A DNA stretch of 64,000 nucleotides from assembly GCA_018238155.1 (NCBI GenBank), contig JABCTZ010000003.1, positions 1 to 64,000 on the forward strand, written 5' to 3'. A model generated the notes under the pieces. It was not told where the DNA came from. It saw nothing but the letters and a program-made list of their open reading frames with translations, and ran no database searches. The DNA comes from Candidatus Heimdallarchaeota archaeon (GTDB lineage Archaea > Asgardarchaeota > Heimdallarchaeia > JABLTI01). Positions 26,666 through 36,173 of this stretch are shown piece after piece. Each line of letters starts with the position of its first letter. Within the stretch, counting starts at the first letter, position 1. Made by a program: the position numbers and the translations under genes.

Positions 26666-27874
26666 TTATTTAGTTAACTTAGCAATAAAGTATCCTTGAG
26701 TTTCATGTCTATCCGGAAAGAAATATTGTAAAAGTTCTGAACCTTTGAAATTAACAAGTCCTTTCTCGCCAAGGTATTGCGATTGTTCAACAACAGAAAG
26801 ACGACCATGATTAATTACTTCTTCAATAATTCGCTCATTTTCTGCAGGATCAAGACTATTTGTAGAATAGTAGATTGTTCCACCTCTTTTCAGTAACCGA
26901 TCTGCTTGAGCCATCATTTTATTCATATTTCGGGCATTGTTGAAAATCAACCCTTCACCAGTATTATCCGAGACCTTTGGTCGAATGCCTATTTTTGAAT
27001 TTGGTGCATGATAAATAATACAATCAAATGTCTCATTTCGATTGAATCTTCTTGAAACTTTATTGCTTTCCATTTTCATAATTTCAATAGGAGCATTATG
27101 TAAACGAAGACGCTTAAGGTTGCTCTTGAATCGAACTAGTCTAGTATTTGAATTGTCTACAGCAATAATTCTTGCATTGGAATTTGAATTATTTTGCCAG
27201 ACATGCGTTAGCAGAGCACCATGTCCTACAGATAAATCTAGAACTCGTGCTTGAGGTTTTAGTTTAATATCGGATCCAATTAATATGCTAGGCAACATCT
27301 GTTCTATGAAGTGACCACGGAGGTATTCTATAACATTTAGGAAATTGGGTAGTACATACTTACTTGCAGTTATCCTAAGAGCTACTCCTCGTTTTTGTTT
27401 ATCAATTTCATTTGGGTTCATCATTAATACAGCATTTGCAACAATGATTTTACCCATTTTATCAACAATTGATACTTCATCGCCAATATTTAGCTCTTCA
27501 TGCTCTTTAATTCCTGGTGCACCTATATCTCCTCCGATTAAAGCTTTAGCAGCAGCATATTTATGCACAGTAATTTTCTTAGTTTTTTCAGCTATTTCAT
27601 TTGGTCCCTGAACATCAACTAATACTGCATCTTCAACTTCAGGATGCTGTTTTGCTGGGATGTCTTTTTCATTTAATGATTTAACAAGATCTTTTGATGT
27701 AGTAAGTAATGTATTAACTCTAATAGGCAAAGTACCTGGATGTACTGTGAGAGATTGGATGATACTTTTTGCACGTTCGAACCCATAAACAAAACTTAAG
27801 CGATTAACTAAAGCAGGATTAAATTGATACTGATCTGCTACTTCATTTATGTGATCATTAACTCTTTCACTCAT
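26666..27874 (-). CDS. NSUN/NOP2-like RNA methyltransferase fold with PUA domain, catalytic Cys lost
   Basis: The N-terminal region (RVNTLLTTSKDLVKSLNEK), an inserted PUA domain (residues 85-165), and a Rossmann methyltransferase domain match the NSUN6-like RNA m5C family. However, the motif normally reading D-x-PCSG is YHAPNSKIG, and the motif normally reading STCS is STNSLDPAENE: both catalytic cysteines are Asn. The SAM motif is also altered (VLDLSVGHGALL). AspVal-type contact VDNSNTRL remains. The protein is probably an inactive RNA-binding paralog. It lies just upstream of rnhB. Confidence 0.8.
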   Translation of the reverse strand: MSERVNDHINEVADQYQFNPALVNRLSFVYGFERAKSIIQSLTVHPGTLPIRVNTLLTTSKDLVKSLNEKDIPAKQHPEVEDAVLVDVQGPNEIAEKTKKITVHKYAAAKALIGGDIGAPGIKEHEELNIGDEVSIVDKMGKIIVANAVLMMNPNEIDKQKRGVALRITASKYVLPNFLNVIEYLRGHFIEQMLPSILIGSDIKLKPQARVLDLSVGHGALLTHVWQNNSNSNARIIAVDNSNTRLVRFKSNLKRLRLHNAPIEIMKMESNKVSRRFNRNETFDCIIYHAPNSKIGIRPKVSDNTGEGLIFNNARNMNKMMAQADRLLKRGGTIYYSTNSLDPAENERIIEEVINHGRLSVVEQSQYLGEKGLVNFKGSELLQYFFPDRHETQGYFIAKLTK

Positions 27875-28096
27875 TTTTGGTATCTTCCTATTTATGTTTA
27901 TTCGAAAATCATTTCATACTCTTTTAATTATTCCCTTTTGTTTATCAATTCAGAAATCAATTTTAGTAGTTCTTTGTAGTAAAAAGCCAAATGAAGCAAG
28001 AAATTGTTTTCTAATCTATTTGGGATAGTTTTTATCATTGAAGTGTTCTTACTATTATATTAAAAACGATAATGTCTATTACTGGAGTGTTGAAAG

Positions 28097-28822
28097 TTGC
28101 CTACATTAAATCGTGAAAAATTAGCAAAATTAATTACTTATTCAATTGGAAAGGAAATTCCACGAGATAATGCTTTAAGAAGGTTCGTTGAAGACGAAGG
28201 AAAAAAGAAGAAATATCAACCACTTGGTTCATTTTATCTTAGAGGAGTAGATATAGATGGTGTTATCAGTTTAGTTTTGCCAAAGAAAACATCTTCAGAT
28301 GGATTGGATCATTATCTCTTTGTTTGGTTTTCCAAAAAAAACATCTCAGTAACCAAAGATGGAGCCCATGCAACACTACAAATAAAGTCAGTTAATCCAA
28401 TGAGATTCTCTATAAGAGGAAAACCAGATACTTTCGTGAAGGTTCTTGGAGAAAGTTCTATGATCCAAAGTATTCTCGTAGAATTGGTTGACGATTTAAA
28501 ATGCCTAGAAAATTTCACTATATTTAACAAAACAAGCTCTCAAAAAGACGCTATTATTGAAATTCCAGAAAATTTAATCGATTCACGTTTCATAGTTCAA
28601 ACAATGGTTTCCGATGAACCGACTTCACCAACTTATGGGAAGTTAGAGCGAATGGAAGTTACTTTACCTCAATTAATCGATTTAGCAAATTATTCTATGA
28701 TGACAGGTCTGAAAATGTTCGGACCAATGAATGAATTTTCCAATTTCTGTCCACATTGCGGGAAAAAATTACCTCATGGTAAAAGCGGTTTCTGCATTCA
28801 TTGTGGAAAGAATTTAGAGTAA
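28097..28822 (+). CDS. Unknown protein with C-terminal zinc ribbon
   Basis: Residues 1-205 form an alpha/beta region I do not recognise. The C-terminus has two C-x2-C knuckles in a row (FCPHCGKKLPHGKSGFCIHC, about residues 216-235), a compact zinc ribbon like those at the ends of many archaeal proteins. No signal peptide or membrane helix. The TTG start is preceded by GGAG at ten bases. It converges with the large LVIVD gene. Function is unknown. Confidence 0.6.
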   Translation: MPTLNREKLAKLITYSIGKEIPRDNALRRFVEDEGKKKKYQPLGSFYLRGVDIDGVISLVLPKKTSSDGLDHYLFVWFSKKNISVTKDGAHATLQIKSVNPMRFSIRGKPDTFVKVLGESSMIQSILVELVDDLKCLENFTIFNKTSSQKDAIIEIPENLIDSRFIVQTMVSDEPTSPTYGKLERMEVTLPQLIDLANYSMMTGLKMFGPMNEFSNFCPHCGKKLPHGKSGFCIHCGKNLE

Positions 28823-28846
28823 TTAGTTCGCTGAATTAATTTATCT

Positions 28847-31732
28847 TTATTTTTTATTTCTTAAAAGGGTGAAATCTATTTCCAAATCTTCATATTTAAG
28901 ATATTTCCGGCAGCTGGGACAAATGTTTTTTGCTTTTATTTCCATGATAAGATGTTCTAAATGATACGGTATTTTGCAATGTTCACAATAAATAATCAAT
29001 TCATTATACTTTATTGGAATCATACAAGAATGGCATATCAGAGGTTCATATCCACAATCCGGACATGTTGTTTCTTTTACATTGAACTCAGTTGAACAGT
29101 AAAAACAATTATGTTTGTCTCCATTATTCGAAATATCAAATATTCGTAGAATTCTTTCATTATTATGGGTAAAATTACCAATTCTTTTCAAAATACTGCT
29201 TTTTTGCCAACATTGTAGAATATCCACAATCTTTTCTTCTCTAATTTTCAGGTTAGCAGATAAATCTCTAATTTCTACTTCGGACTGGTCGTCTAAAAAG
29301 AACAGAATTCTAAATAATTTCTTCTTATCATTTTCTATCTTCTCTTTTGAAGCACCTTCTGTTGAAATAATTACACTTTTAATTCGCTGCACTCCAAATA
29401 CAATACTTGTTATCATTATAAACAAACCAATAATCATCAAACTGATTGTCCAATATGGGAAATGAGGATAACTATTTGGATTATTTGGGTCAGTATTTCG
29501 ATCAACCTCTTCTCCATCCGAAAAACCATCCCCATCTGTATCTGCCACTAATGGGTCTGTTCCGTAGATGTTCACTTCATCTCCATCTGAAATTGTGTCA
29601 TCATCTGTATCCCAATCTAAAGGATTTGTTTTATGGAAATTTACTTCATCTCCATCAATTAACCCATCTGCATCCGTATCCTTATTGAAGGGATCTGTGC
29701 CAAAATCTTTTTCTAATTGGTTGGATAATCCGTCAAAGTCAAAATCACCTGAGATTATTTCCATTGTATTATCCCTTTCGATAGCGTAGATATACTCCTG
29801 ATTCTCTGAAAAACCCGTATAATACTTTTCAGTACCGTATGCAGCTATTTTTACAGGATTTTCACTTTCTGAAATATCATAGATTTTCACAGGTGCATAT
29901 GTACCATAAGTATATTCTAAATTAGCATAAGCAAATAACATCTTTCCAGCAAGATAAAGTCCCCCAAATCCATTATCATCTATGTTCTCAAGAACCACAA
30001 TTTCATGTGGGTTTGAAATGTCTACAATTTTCAAATAGATTGCTGCAATGTAGGCTATATTTTCAATAATTGCAAAACTTGAACCCCTAATCATTGTTAT
30101 AGAATCTGTGATTTGTGGTGAATTTATATCAGTTATATCTATAATAGTAAATTTGGAACTAGAATCTTTATTGAAGAGATTCGTCTCAAGTACATAAATA
30201 AATTCATCTTTAACGCTAATTTCGGTTGCAGCTAGGTAAGTATTTATTTGATTAATTTTTAAAGGATTATTTGGATTGGAGATATCGATAATCTCAACTC
30301 CATCAAACCCATCCGCAAGAAACAAATAATCGTCGACTATGCATACATCTAAAGCATTTCCTCCGTCAAAAAAGAGACCTATTCTTACTGGATTTTCAAT
30401 ATTGCTTATATCCACGATTTCTAAACCTAACTCAAGATTAGCAATAAATAATAGATTATTAGCAACCTCAAAATTGACAATATCACCACCTGCATCATAT
30501 TGCGAAACAAACGTGGGATTAAGTGAATCACTACAATTAATGATTTTAATACCGCCCCATCTTTCCGCAATAAAAACAAAATCATTATCATTTTCCAAAG
30601 TTTGAGCAACTCCTCCACAAGTATGGGTTAACTTTATTGGATTTGCCGGTGTGCTCAAATCAAATATTTCTAAACCATCTCCTACTTCTTCTATTACAAA
30701 TAGGCTGCTACCATTTATCGAAAGACCGACTGGCAATCCTCCATCACTAAATGTAGATAGTATTTTTGGATTCAAAGGGTTACTGTGATTAATAACAATA
30801 ATACCACCTAACGAATATGGTTCATAGCTATAGTTTCGGGTTGTAGCAATAATTGTAGTATTACCAGAAATAACTAATTCTATTGGAACTCCTCGATTAA
30901 TTTCCAGTTCGCTAAGTTCTATTGGATTGCTTTTATTACTAACATCAATAATGGTATAATCATTTTCTTTAGATGTAAGGTATACATAATCATTCGCATA
31001 AACAATATCTGTGATTATTTTATCTAAAATTAATTCGGATTTTTTCACTGGATTTTCCGGGTTTTGAAAGCTATAGATCATTAATCCGGTCTTGGTTCCA
31101 ATGTAAAGGAAATCATTACAAGCATCAATTCCTCTTACTAATTCCGATGAAAAATATATATAACCTAGATTAAATTGATCTCCAAGGTTTTCAAGGTCAT
31201 GAATTTCTACATTGAAACCAGTTGTGCAGTAAAAAAAATCTCCATCTATATCAATATCCTTTCCACCATTAACGTATTCTGCATGATATAAATTAGGATT
31301 CATGATATCTGCAACATCTATGATATAAATTTCATCATAGGCTGAATACGTACAATATAATTTGTTGTTATTATAGATGATTTTACTTGGTTGTATATCA
31401 GTACGTATATTCATAGTATTCTCTAAAATAGGTTCTAAAGGATTAGATATATTGTAAAAAAATAATTTATTTTCACCAAGAACATACGCAATAGAATTTG
31501 CTACACATACATCAATCATTTTACCCAGAAGATTATTTTCGAAAAAGGCTATTGTTTCATATTCTCCAGCTAAAGGAATAACATTACTGGAAATAGTTTT
31601 TTGGGTTGAAAAATCATTATTCGCAGAATTTTTATGGAGAACATTTACTGAAAAAAACATGGAAAAAACTAAGATAATGAATAGTGGAAATACTATTAGT
31701 TTTAATCCATGCTTTTTGTAAAGTATTCTCAT
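28847..31732 (-). CDS. Transmembrane LVIVD/TSP3 protein with cytosolic winged-helix and RING-like zinc domain
   Basis: The 961-residue protein has an N-terminal membrane signal (residues 12-30), about a dozen LVIVD propeller repeats (to about 650), four TSP3 calcium repeats (for example DTDDDTISDGDE), one membrane helix (TISLMIIGLFIMITSIVFGV) and a cytosolic tail of about 190 residues. The tail has a winged-helix-like part (KLFRILFFLDDQSEVEIRDL) and then pairs CFYC, CPDC, CHSC, CEHC, the HLEH segment and CPSC. The last three pairs with His resemble a RING/PHD-type cross-brace. It could sense surface ligands and signal to DNA or to a ubiquitin-like system; this is inference. It is a relative of the protein at 2169-5354. 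Confidence 0.8.
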   Translation of the reverse strand: MRILYKKHGLKLIVFPLFIILVFSMFFSVNVLHKNSANNDFSTQKTISSNVIPLAGEYETIAFFENNLLGKMIDVCVANSIAYVLGENKLFFYNISNPLEPILENTMNIRTDIQPSKIIYNNNKLYCTYSAYDEIYIIDVADIMNPNLYHAEYVNGGKDIDIDGDFFYCTTGFNVEIHDLENLGDQFNLGYIYFSSELVRGIDACNDFLYIGTKTGLMIYSFQNPENPVKKSELILDKIITDIVYANDYVYLTSKENDYTIIDVSNKSNPIELSELEINRGVPIELVISGNTTIIATTRNYSYEPYSLGGIIVINHSNPLNPKILSTFSDGGLPVGLSINGSSLFVIEEVGDGLEIFDLSTPANPIKLTHTCGGVAQTLENDNDFVFIAERWGGIKIINCSDSLNPTFVSQYDAGGDIVNFEVANNLLFIANLELGLEIVDISNIENPVRIGLFFDGGNALDVCIVDDYLFLADGFDGVEIIDISNPNNPLKINQINTYLAATEISVKDEFIYVLETNLFNKDSSSKFTIIDITDINSPQITDSITMIRGSSFAIIENIAYIAAIYLKIVDISNPHEIVVLENIDDNGFGGLYLAGKMLFAYANLEYTYGTYAPVKIYDISESENPVKIAAYGTEKYYTGFSENQEYIYAIERDNTMEIISGDFDFDGLSNQLEKDFGTDPFNKDTDADGLIDGDEVNFHKTNPLDWDTDDDTISDGDEVNIYGTDPLVADTDGDGFSDGEEVDRNTDPNNPNSYPHFPYWTISLMIIGLFIMITSIVFGVQRIKSVIISTEGASKEKIENDKKKLFRILFFLDDQSEVEIRDLSANLKIREEKIVDILQCWQKSSILKRIGNFTHNNERILRIFDISNNGDKHNCFYCSTEFNVKETTCPDCGYEPLICHSCMIPIKYNELIIYCEHCKIPYHLEHLIMEIKAKNICPSCRKYLKYEDLEIDFTLLRNKK

Positions 31733-31885
31733 AGAATTATTCCCCTTTTAACAAGTAAATACTATGTTAAATTAAGATTTCTTAACCGTGTCAATAATTA
31801 CACTTAATTGAATAATTGTAATGGTAAACTACTTAAAATAAAACAATTGAATTTTTATAAACGAAAAAATGGAAGTAAAAAATAA

Positions 31886-33820
31886 ATGAGAATTCAAATA
31901 TCTTCAACCTCAGGTTTTGCTAAACTAGCTAAATTAAAGGAGAATTCAAAGATAGTTGAAACACCAACCATTATGGCAATTTCAAAAAAATCGGATGCTT
32001 TTTTTTGGGCGATTGGCGATCGAAAAGAGAGATTTTCACTGAATCTTCCTCCAAGATATTTATCAACTGAATTATCTATGACTGAAGATTATGATTTTCA
32101 ATTCATAGCAAATTTATTCATGCACAAATCTTTATCGGAGAATATAATTGAAAAACAATTAAATAAAACACTAGAAGCTCTCCGGAATTCCGTTGAAAGC
32201 TATTCAAAAGAAAATTCATTGGTTATTATTCAACCCACAAAGTCAGAACGAATCTTTGAAAAGATTTTGAATGAGCTAAATGATCTTGGATTACAAAATA
32301 TAGCGATAACTAATCTTTTACCAATGATCAATAATTCTCGCCAGATGATTGATTTTATTGCTAATTTAAAAATAGCGCTTCCTTTTAACAGTTTATTATT
32401 TCTATTATCTCCAATACCTCATACTCATATGCCAATATTGGCTTATTCTGGGATAGATGTTTTTTCGAATGGTTTTGCAAATATCGCCGCGAAACAGCGT
32501 TTATATTTAACTGATGCCGGTGGAAATAAGTTAGAAGATTTGAATGAATTAACTTGTTTTTGTGAAATGTGTTCAAAGCATACAGAACCAGAAGATTTCA
32601 TTTCATCAATTACTAAATCCAAAGTTGGTGAACTTTATCCACTCATAATACACAATGAACTGATATTTGAAAAGAAAATACGCGAAATTCGTTCTGCAGT
32701 AAAAAAACAAAATCTAAGAGGATATGTTGAACAAGCAATACAAATTAATCCCTTTAGTGCAGGTGCTTTAAGACTATTAGATAAAGAATGGTCTGATTGG
32801 TTAATTGCAAGAACACCAACTTGGTCAAATGTGCCAATAAAAAGCATTACTTCATATGGTTTTACTCGTCCCTCAATTAGTGAATTTCAAAGAAGAATTC
32901 ATGAACGATTTATCATACCAAGTTCAAAAAAAGTTATAGTTATTTTACCTTGCTCAGCTAGAAAACCATATTCTCAATCAAAAAGCCATCAGAAATTTAA
33001 TACTGCAATCAGTAGTATAGCCAACAACAAGAAGGGCTACATTCAGGAGTTAATCTTAACTTCCCCATTAGGAGTAATACCTCGAGAACTAGAATCAGTG
33101 TATCCTGCCGCACATTATGATATTCCTGTTACAGGTGATTGGTCATATGAGGAGAAGCAAATTGCAATAGATCAACTTGTGGGTGTTTTATCCGATATTG
33201 AATCTGATGTGACTATCATAGCACACATAGCCGGAGAATATATCGAATTATGTCAAGAAACAGAAAAAATCCTGGAACGATCATTTATTTACACCTCTAA
33301 AAATTCACGAGCTACTACAGCTACTTCCTTAGATAGTTTAACAAAAGAAATCAATAAAGTAGTTGAATCACTTCCCACGATGAAGTTCTCAGCTGACACA
33401 AATAAAATACGAAAAATAGCTGATTATCAATTTGGGTTAAGTGTTGGAGAAGCAATGTTTCCTGAGGTTTATTCTCTAAAGGGCAGACCTCCATTACCAT
33501 TTAAAATTCTGAGACAAAATCAACAACATGGCGTGATACATTATACTACCGGAAAGTTAACTCTTTCAATGAAAAACGGTGGAATACTGGCTAAAAAGAA
33601 AAAATACTTTGTTATGTTTGATGGGGAGAAACTTGAAGGATCAACTCTCTTTGCAGTTGGTGTCAAGAAAGCAGACCCTGAAATAAGACCATCAGATGAA
33701 GTAGTTATTGTGGATAAAAATTATACTCTCCTTGCTGTCGGTCATGCTCTCATATCTGGACGAGATATGGAAACAGTAAAATTTGGTGCAGTTGCCAAAA
33801 TTAAAAACAAAGTCAAATAA
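31886..33820 (+). CDS. arcS: Archaeosine synthase alpha subunit
   Basis: ArcS converts preQ0 at position 15 of archaeal tRNA towards archaeosine, adding lysine in the lineages where RaSEA is present. The N-terminal half is a TGT-like barrel with the zinc motif CFCEMCSKHTEPED. The middle has the conserved ILPCSARKPYSQSKSH motif of the DUF5591 domain. The C-terminus is a PUA domain (EVVIVDKNYTLLAVGHALIS). Length 644 is usual. It lies 29 bases before the raSEA gene, giving a two-gene archaeosine unit. Confidence 0.9.
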   Translation: MRIQISSTSGFAKLAKLKENSKIVETPTIMAISKKSDAFFWAIGDRKERFSLNLPPRYLSTELSMTEDYDFQFIANLFMHKSLSENIIEKQLNKTLEALRNSVESYSKENSLVIIQPTKSERIFEKILNELNDLGLQNIAITNLLPMINNSRQMIDFIANLKIALPFNSLLFLLSPIPHTHMPILAYSGIDVFSNGFANIAAKQRLYLTDAGGNKLEDLNELTCFCEMCSKHTEPEDFISSITKSKVGELYPLIIHNELIFEKKIREIRSAVKKQNLRGYVEQAIQINPFSAGALRLLDKEWSDWLIARTPTWSNVPIKSITSYGFTRPSISEFQRRIHERFIIPSSKKVIVILPCSARKPYSQSKSHQKFNTAISSIANNKKGYIQELILTSPLGVIPRELESVYPAAHYDIPVTGDWSYEEKQIAIDQLVGVLSDIESDVTIIAHIAGEYIELCQETEKILERSFIYTSKNSRATTATSLDSLTKEINKVVESLPTMKFSADTNKIRKIADYQFGLSVGEAMFPEVYSLKGRPPLPFKILRQNQQHGVIHYTTGKLTLSMKNGGILAKKKKYFVMFDGEKLEGSTLFAVGVKKADPEIRPSDEVVIVDKNYTLLAVGHALISGRDMETVKFGAVAKIKNKVK

Positions 33821-33849
33821 AATGATAAAGTAATTTGGAGTGAAAGAAA

Positions 33850-34968
33850 ATGACTATACTCAAAGGAATTCTCACTGATCAATTATGTACTATGCGAGAA
33901 AAAGCATTGAGATTAAGGAAAAGTAGAGCTCCAAACAAAGCAATTGCTGCTTGGATAGAAGATGATAGATTGATCAATGGAGTAGGGAAAGCTCTAGTAA
34001 TAATAATGAATTCTCGTGGATGTGATTGGGCTCTTGGGGATGGTGGAGGTTGCAGTATGTGTGGGTATTCAAATGATACTTCTGAAGTTATCACAGAAGA
34101 GAATCTAATTGAACAAGTTCAGAAGGTTCTGTCCGAATTTTCGGATAAAACTTTCCAATCCGTGAAACTTTTTAACTCTGGAAGTTTTCTAGATGAAAAC
34201 GAGATTTCAATTAAAGCTCAAGATGAAATTATAAAAATGATCAGTAACCTAAGCCAAGTTACTGAAGTAATTGTTGAAACTAGACCTGAATTTGTTACTA
34301 AAAAGGCTCTAAAAAGATTGAAATCCATTCTTGGTAACGATAAAGAATTAGAATTGGGTATTGGTTTAGAATCGAGTGATGATTTTATCAGAATTAATTA
34401 TATCAATAAGGGATTTCTTTTTGAAAATTTTAACAAAGCCGTAAAATTGGCTATTAAGAATAATGTACGAGTAAAAAGCTATTTGTTATTCAAACCACCT
34501 TTCTTAACTGAAAAAGAAGCAATAGCTGATACTATACAGTCAATCATTGATTCAATAAAAACCGGTGCAAGAACAATATCAATTAATCCGGTAAACATTC
34601 AAAATGGAACCCTAGTCTTCAAATTATGGAGAGATGACCTCTATCGTCCTCCGCGGTTTTGGAGTTTAAAGGAAATTATTAAAGTCGTTTGGCAAAGAAT
34701 TGATGAAGAAGGATTAAGAAATCAAGTTGACAGAATTGTAAGTGATCCATCTGGAGCTGGTTCTCAAAGAGGAATTCATAATGGCCGGCATTGTGATAAA
34801 TTTTTCATAAAAGCATTGAAGAAGTTTACTCTCACACAAAATCCAGAAGAATTGGATCAAATAAACTGCTGGTGTGAATTAGTTTGGAGAGAGCTGTTGG
34901 AATATGAAGAAGTATCTCGAGATTCCTCTCTTAGACTAGTAGAAAATGCAATTAACTTATTAAAGTAG
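33850..34968 (+). CDS. raSEA: Archaeosine synthase radical SAM subunit
   Basis: RaSEA pairs with ArcS and splits the lysine adduct to give archaeosine. The radical SAM cysteines lie in RGCDWALGDGGGCSMCGYS (C-x8-C-x2-C), the spacing typical of this family. Other conserved parts are IVETRPEFV, ELGIGLESS and RVKSYLLFKPP. The gene has GGAGTGAAAGAA before its ATG and is separated from arcS by 29 bases, consistent with co-expression. Confidence 0.9.
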   Translation: MTILKGILTDQLCTMREKALRLRKSRAPNKAIAAWIEDDRLINGVGKALVIIMNSRGCDWALGDGGGCSMCGYSNDTSEVITEENLIEQVQKVLSEFSDKTFQSVKLFNSGSFLDENEISIKAQDEIIKMISNLSQVTEVIVETRPEFVTKKALKRLKSILGNDKELELGIGLESSDDFIRINYINKGFLFENFNKAVKLAIKNNVRVKSYLLFKPPFLTEKEAIADTIQSIIDSIKTGARTISINPVNIQNGTLVFKLWRDDLYRPPRFWSLKEIIKVVWQRIDEEGLRNQVDRIVSDPSGAGSQRGIHNGRHCDKFFIKALKKFTLTQNPEELDQINCWCELVWRELLEYEEVSRDSSLRLVENAINLLK

Positions 34969-35068
34969 ACTTTAGAAGTAACCTTTTAATTTAATTACAG
35001 ATACAAATTATCTAGATGTATAGATAGATAGACTCTTTGAAACAATTATTTACTTGGTGGGATGAAAA

Positions 35069-35662
35069 ATAGAAATAATATTTAAAGAATTTTCAGAAAA
35101 AGAATGCTATGATGGAAAGCAAATCTATCCATTATGGGCATTAGAACGATACGGAATCTCAGGAGATACTTTTGTCATTTTTAGAGGGAGTATGCGTTTA
35201 GAACAACAAGAAATGATTGATGTCAAAGATATTGTTCGTGAAAAAGATCTCGCAGACATACTTATTTCAGGTGACGATTGCATCCATTTTATCATTGAGA
35301 TGTTTGATGACCAACCGGCAAATTTGAAAGTAGCATATCATAGGCTACATCTGTTAGCATTCATTACTCAAAGAATTCTCGAAAAAGAATTAGCAATTGA
35401 AATAATTAAAAAAGGGACCGATCTGTATTATGATGAAAAGAAGATCAACGTAGGCATTGCAACAAGCTCAAACAATTCTACAAAAATCCATTTTGGATTA
35501 AACATCGTTTCATCGGGCGTACCTGATTACGTTAAAGCAATTGGTTTGCAAGAGATAAAGGACAATATTTCACTAGAAACCATAGCAAAAATGATTGCTG
35601 AAAATTTTATTGGTGAATTAAAAGCAATAAGTGAAGATACTGTAAAATCAAGAACATTTTGA
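35069..35662 (+). CDS. DUF366 family protein; apparent AUA start or indel
   Basis: From 35069 the frame reads EIIFKEFSEKECYDGK, PLWALERYGISGDTFVIFRG, VAYHRLHLLAF, GTDLYYDEKKINVGIATSS and IHFGLNIVSSGVP, which matches DUF366 end to end. The only ATG in frame is far inside (35192). The codon at the natural N-terminus is ATA at 35069, with GGTGGG ending seven bases upstream. An ATG at 35062 would be in frame only if one A of the five-A run 35065-35069 were missing. DUF366 genes often accompany queD. The gene lies between raSEA and queD. Confidence 0.75.
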   Translation: MEIIFKEFSEKECYDGKQIYPLWALERYGISGDTFVIFRGSMRLEQQEMIDVKDIVREKDLADILISGDDCIHFIIEMFDDQPANLKVAYHRLHLLAFITQRILEKELAIEIIKKGTDLYYDEKKINVGIATSSNNSTKIHFGLNIVSSGVPDYVKAIGLQEIKDNISLETIAKMIAENFIGELKAISEDTVKSRTF

Positions 35663-35673
35663 GGAAATATCAC

Positions 35674-36132
35674 ATGCCATTTGAAATTGAATTTGAGGAT
35701 CCTAGAATCGGTTTTGCCTCTGCTCACTTTATAGTAGGTCATGACAAGTGCGGAAGATTGCATGGACATAATTATTTCATAAAAGTGCAATTAAAAGGTG
35801 AATTAGATGAGCAACATATGGTTTTAGATTATGGTGATTTGAAAACCGAATTAAAAAAAATAACCAAAAAATTGGACCATAGAGTACTAATACCCTCTAA
35901 AGCAGAAGGTTTAGATGTGGAAGAAAAAAATGAATCTATTCAAGTTATTTCTTGTAATAAACGTTATTTATTTCCCAAAGAAGATGTGGTATTTTTACCA
36001 TTAGAAGCAACAACTTCAGAAGAGCTATCAAGATATTTTCATTCCATCCTCAAAGAATTGTGGCCTCAATTTGTAATAACGGTGAATATTGAAGAAGCTC
36101 CTGGTGCTAGTGCAACATATTCAGATGAATAA
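35674..36132 (+). CDS. queD: QueD-like 6-carboxytetrahydropterin synthase
   Basis: Visible: FASAHFIVGHDKCGRLHGHNY in parts (FASAHF, CGRLHGHNYF), LDHRVLIP and the acidic C-terminal EEAPGASATY, the QueD Cys/Asp/His pattern with zinc ligands. QueD makes carboxytetrahydropterin on the way to preQ0, the base later turned into archaeosine by the neighbouring arcS and raSEA products. I choose the ATG at 35674 because GAGGAAAT lies at good distance; a TTG at 35659 overlaps DUF366. It is closely coupled to DUF366. Confidence 0.8.
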   Translation: MPFEIEFEDPRIGFASAHFIVGHDKCGRLHGHNYFIKVQLKGELDEQHMVLDYGDLKTELKKITKKLDHRVLIPSKAEGLDVEEKNESIQVISCNKRYLFPKEDVVFLPLEATTSEELSRYFHSILKELWPQFVITVNIEEAPGASATYSDE

Positions 36133-36173
36133 AAAAAAGCACTAAAATACACTAGCATTATTATATCTCAAAA

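Noticed and set aside
26666..27874. Active m5C methyltransferase
   Set aside because: Both catalytic Cys positions are Asn, so I did not call it an enzyme.
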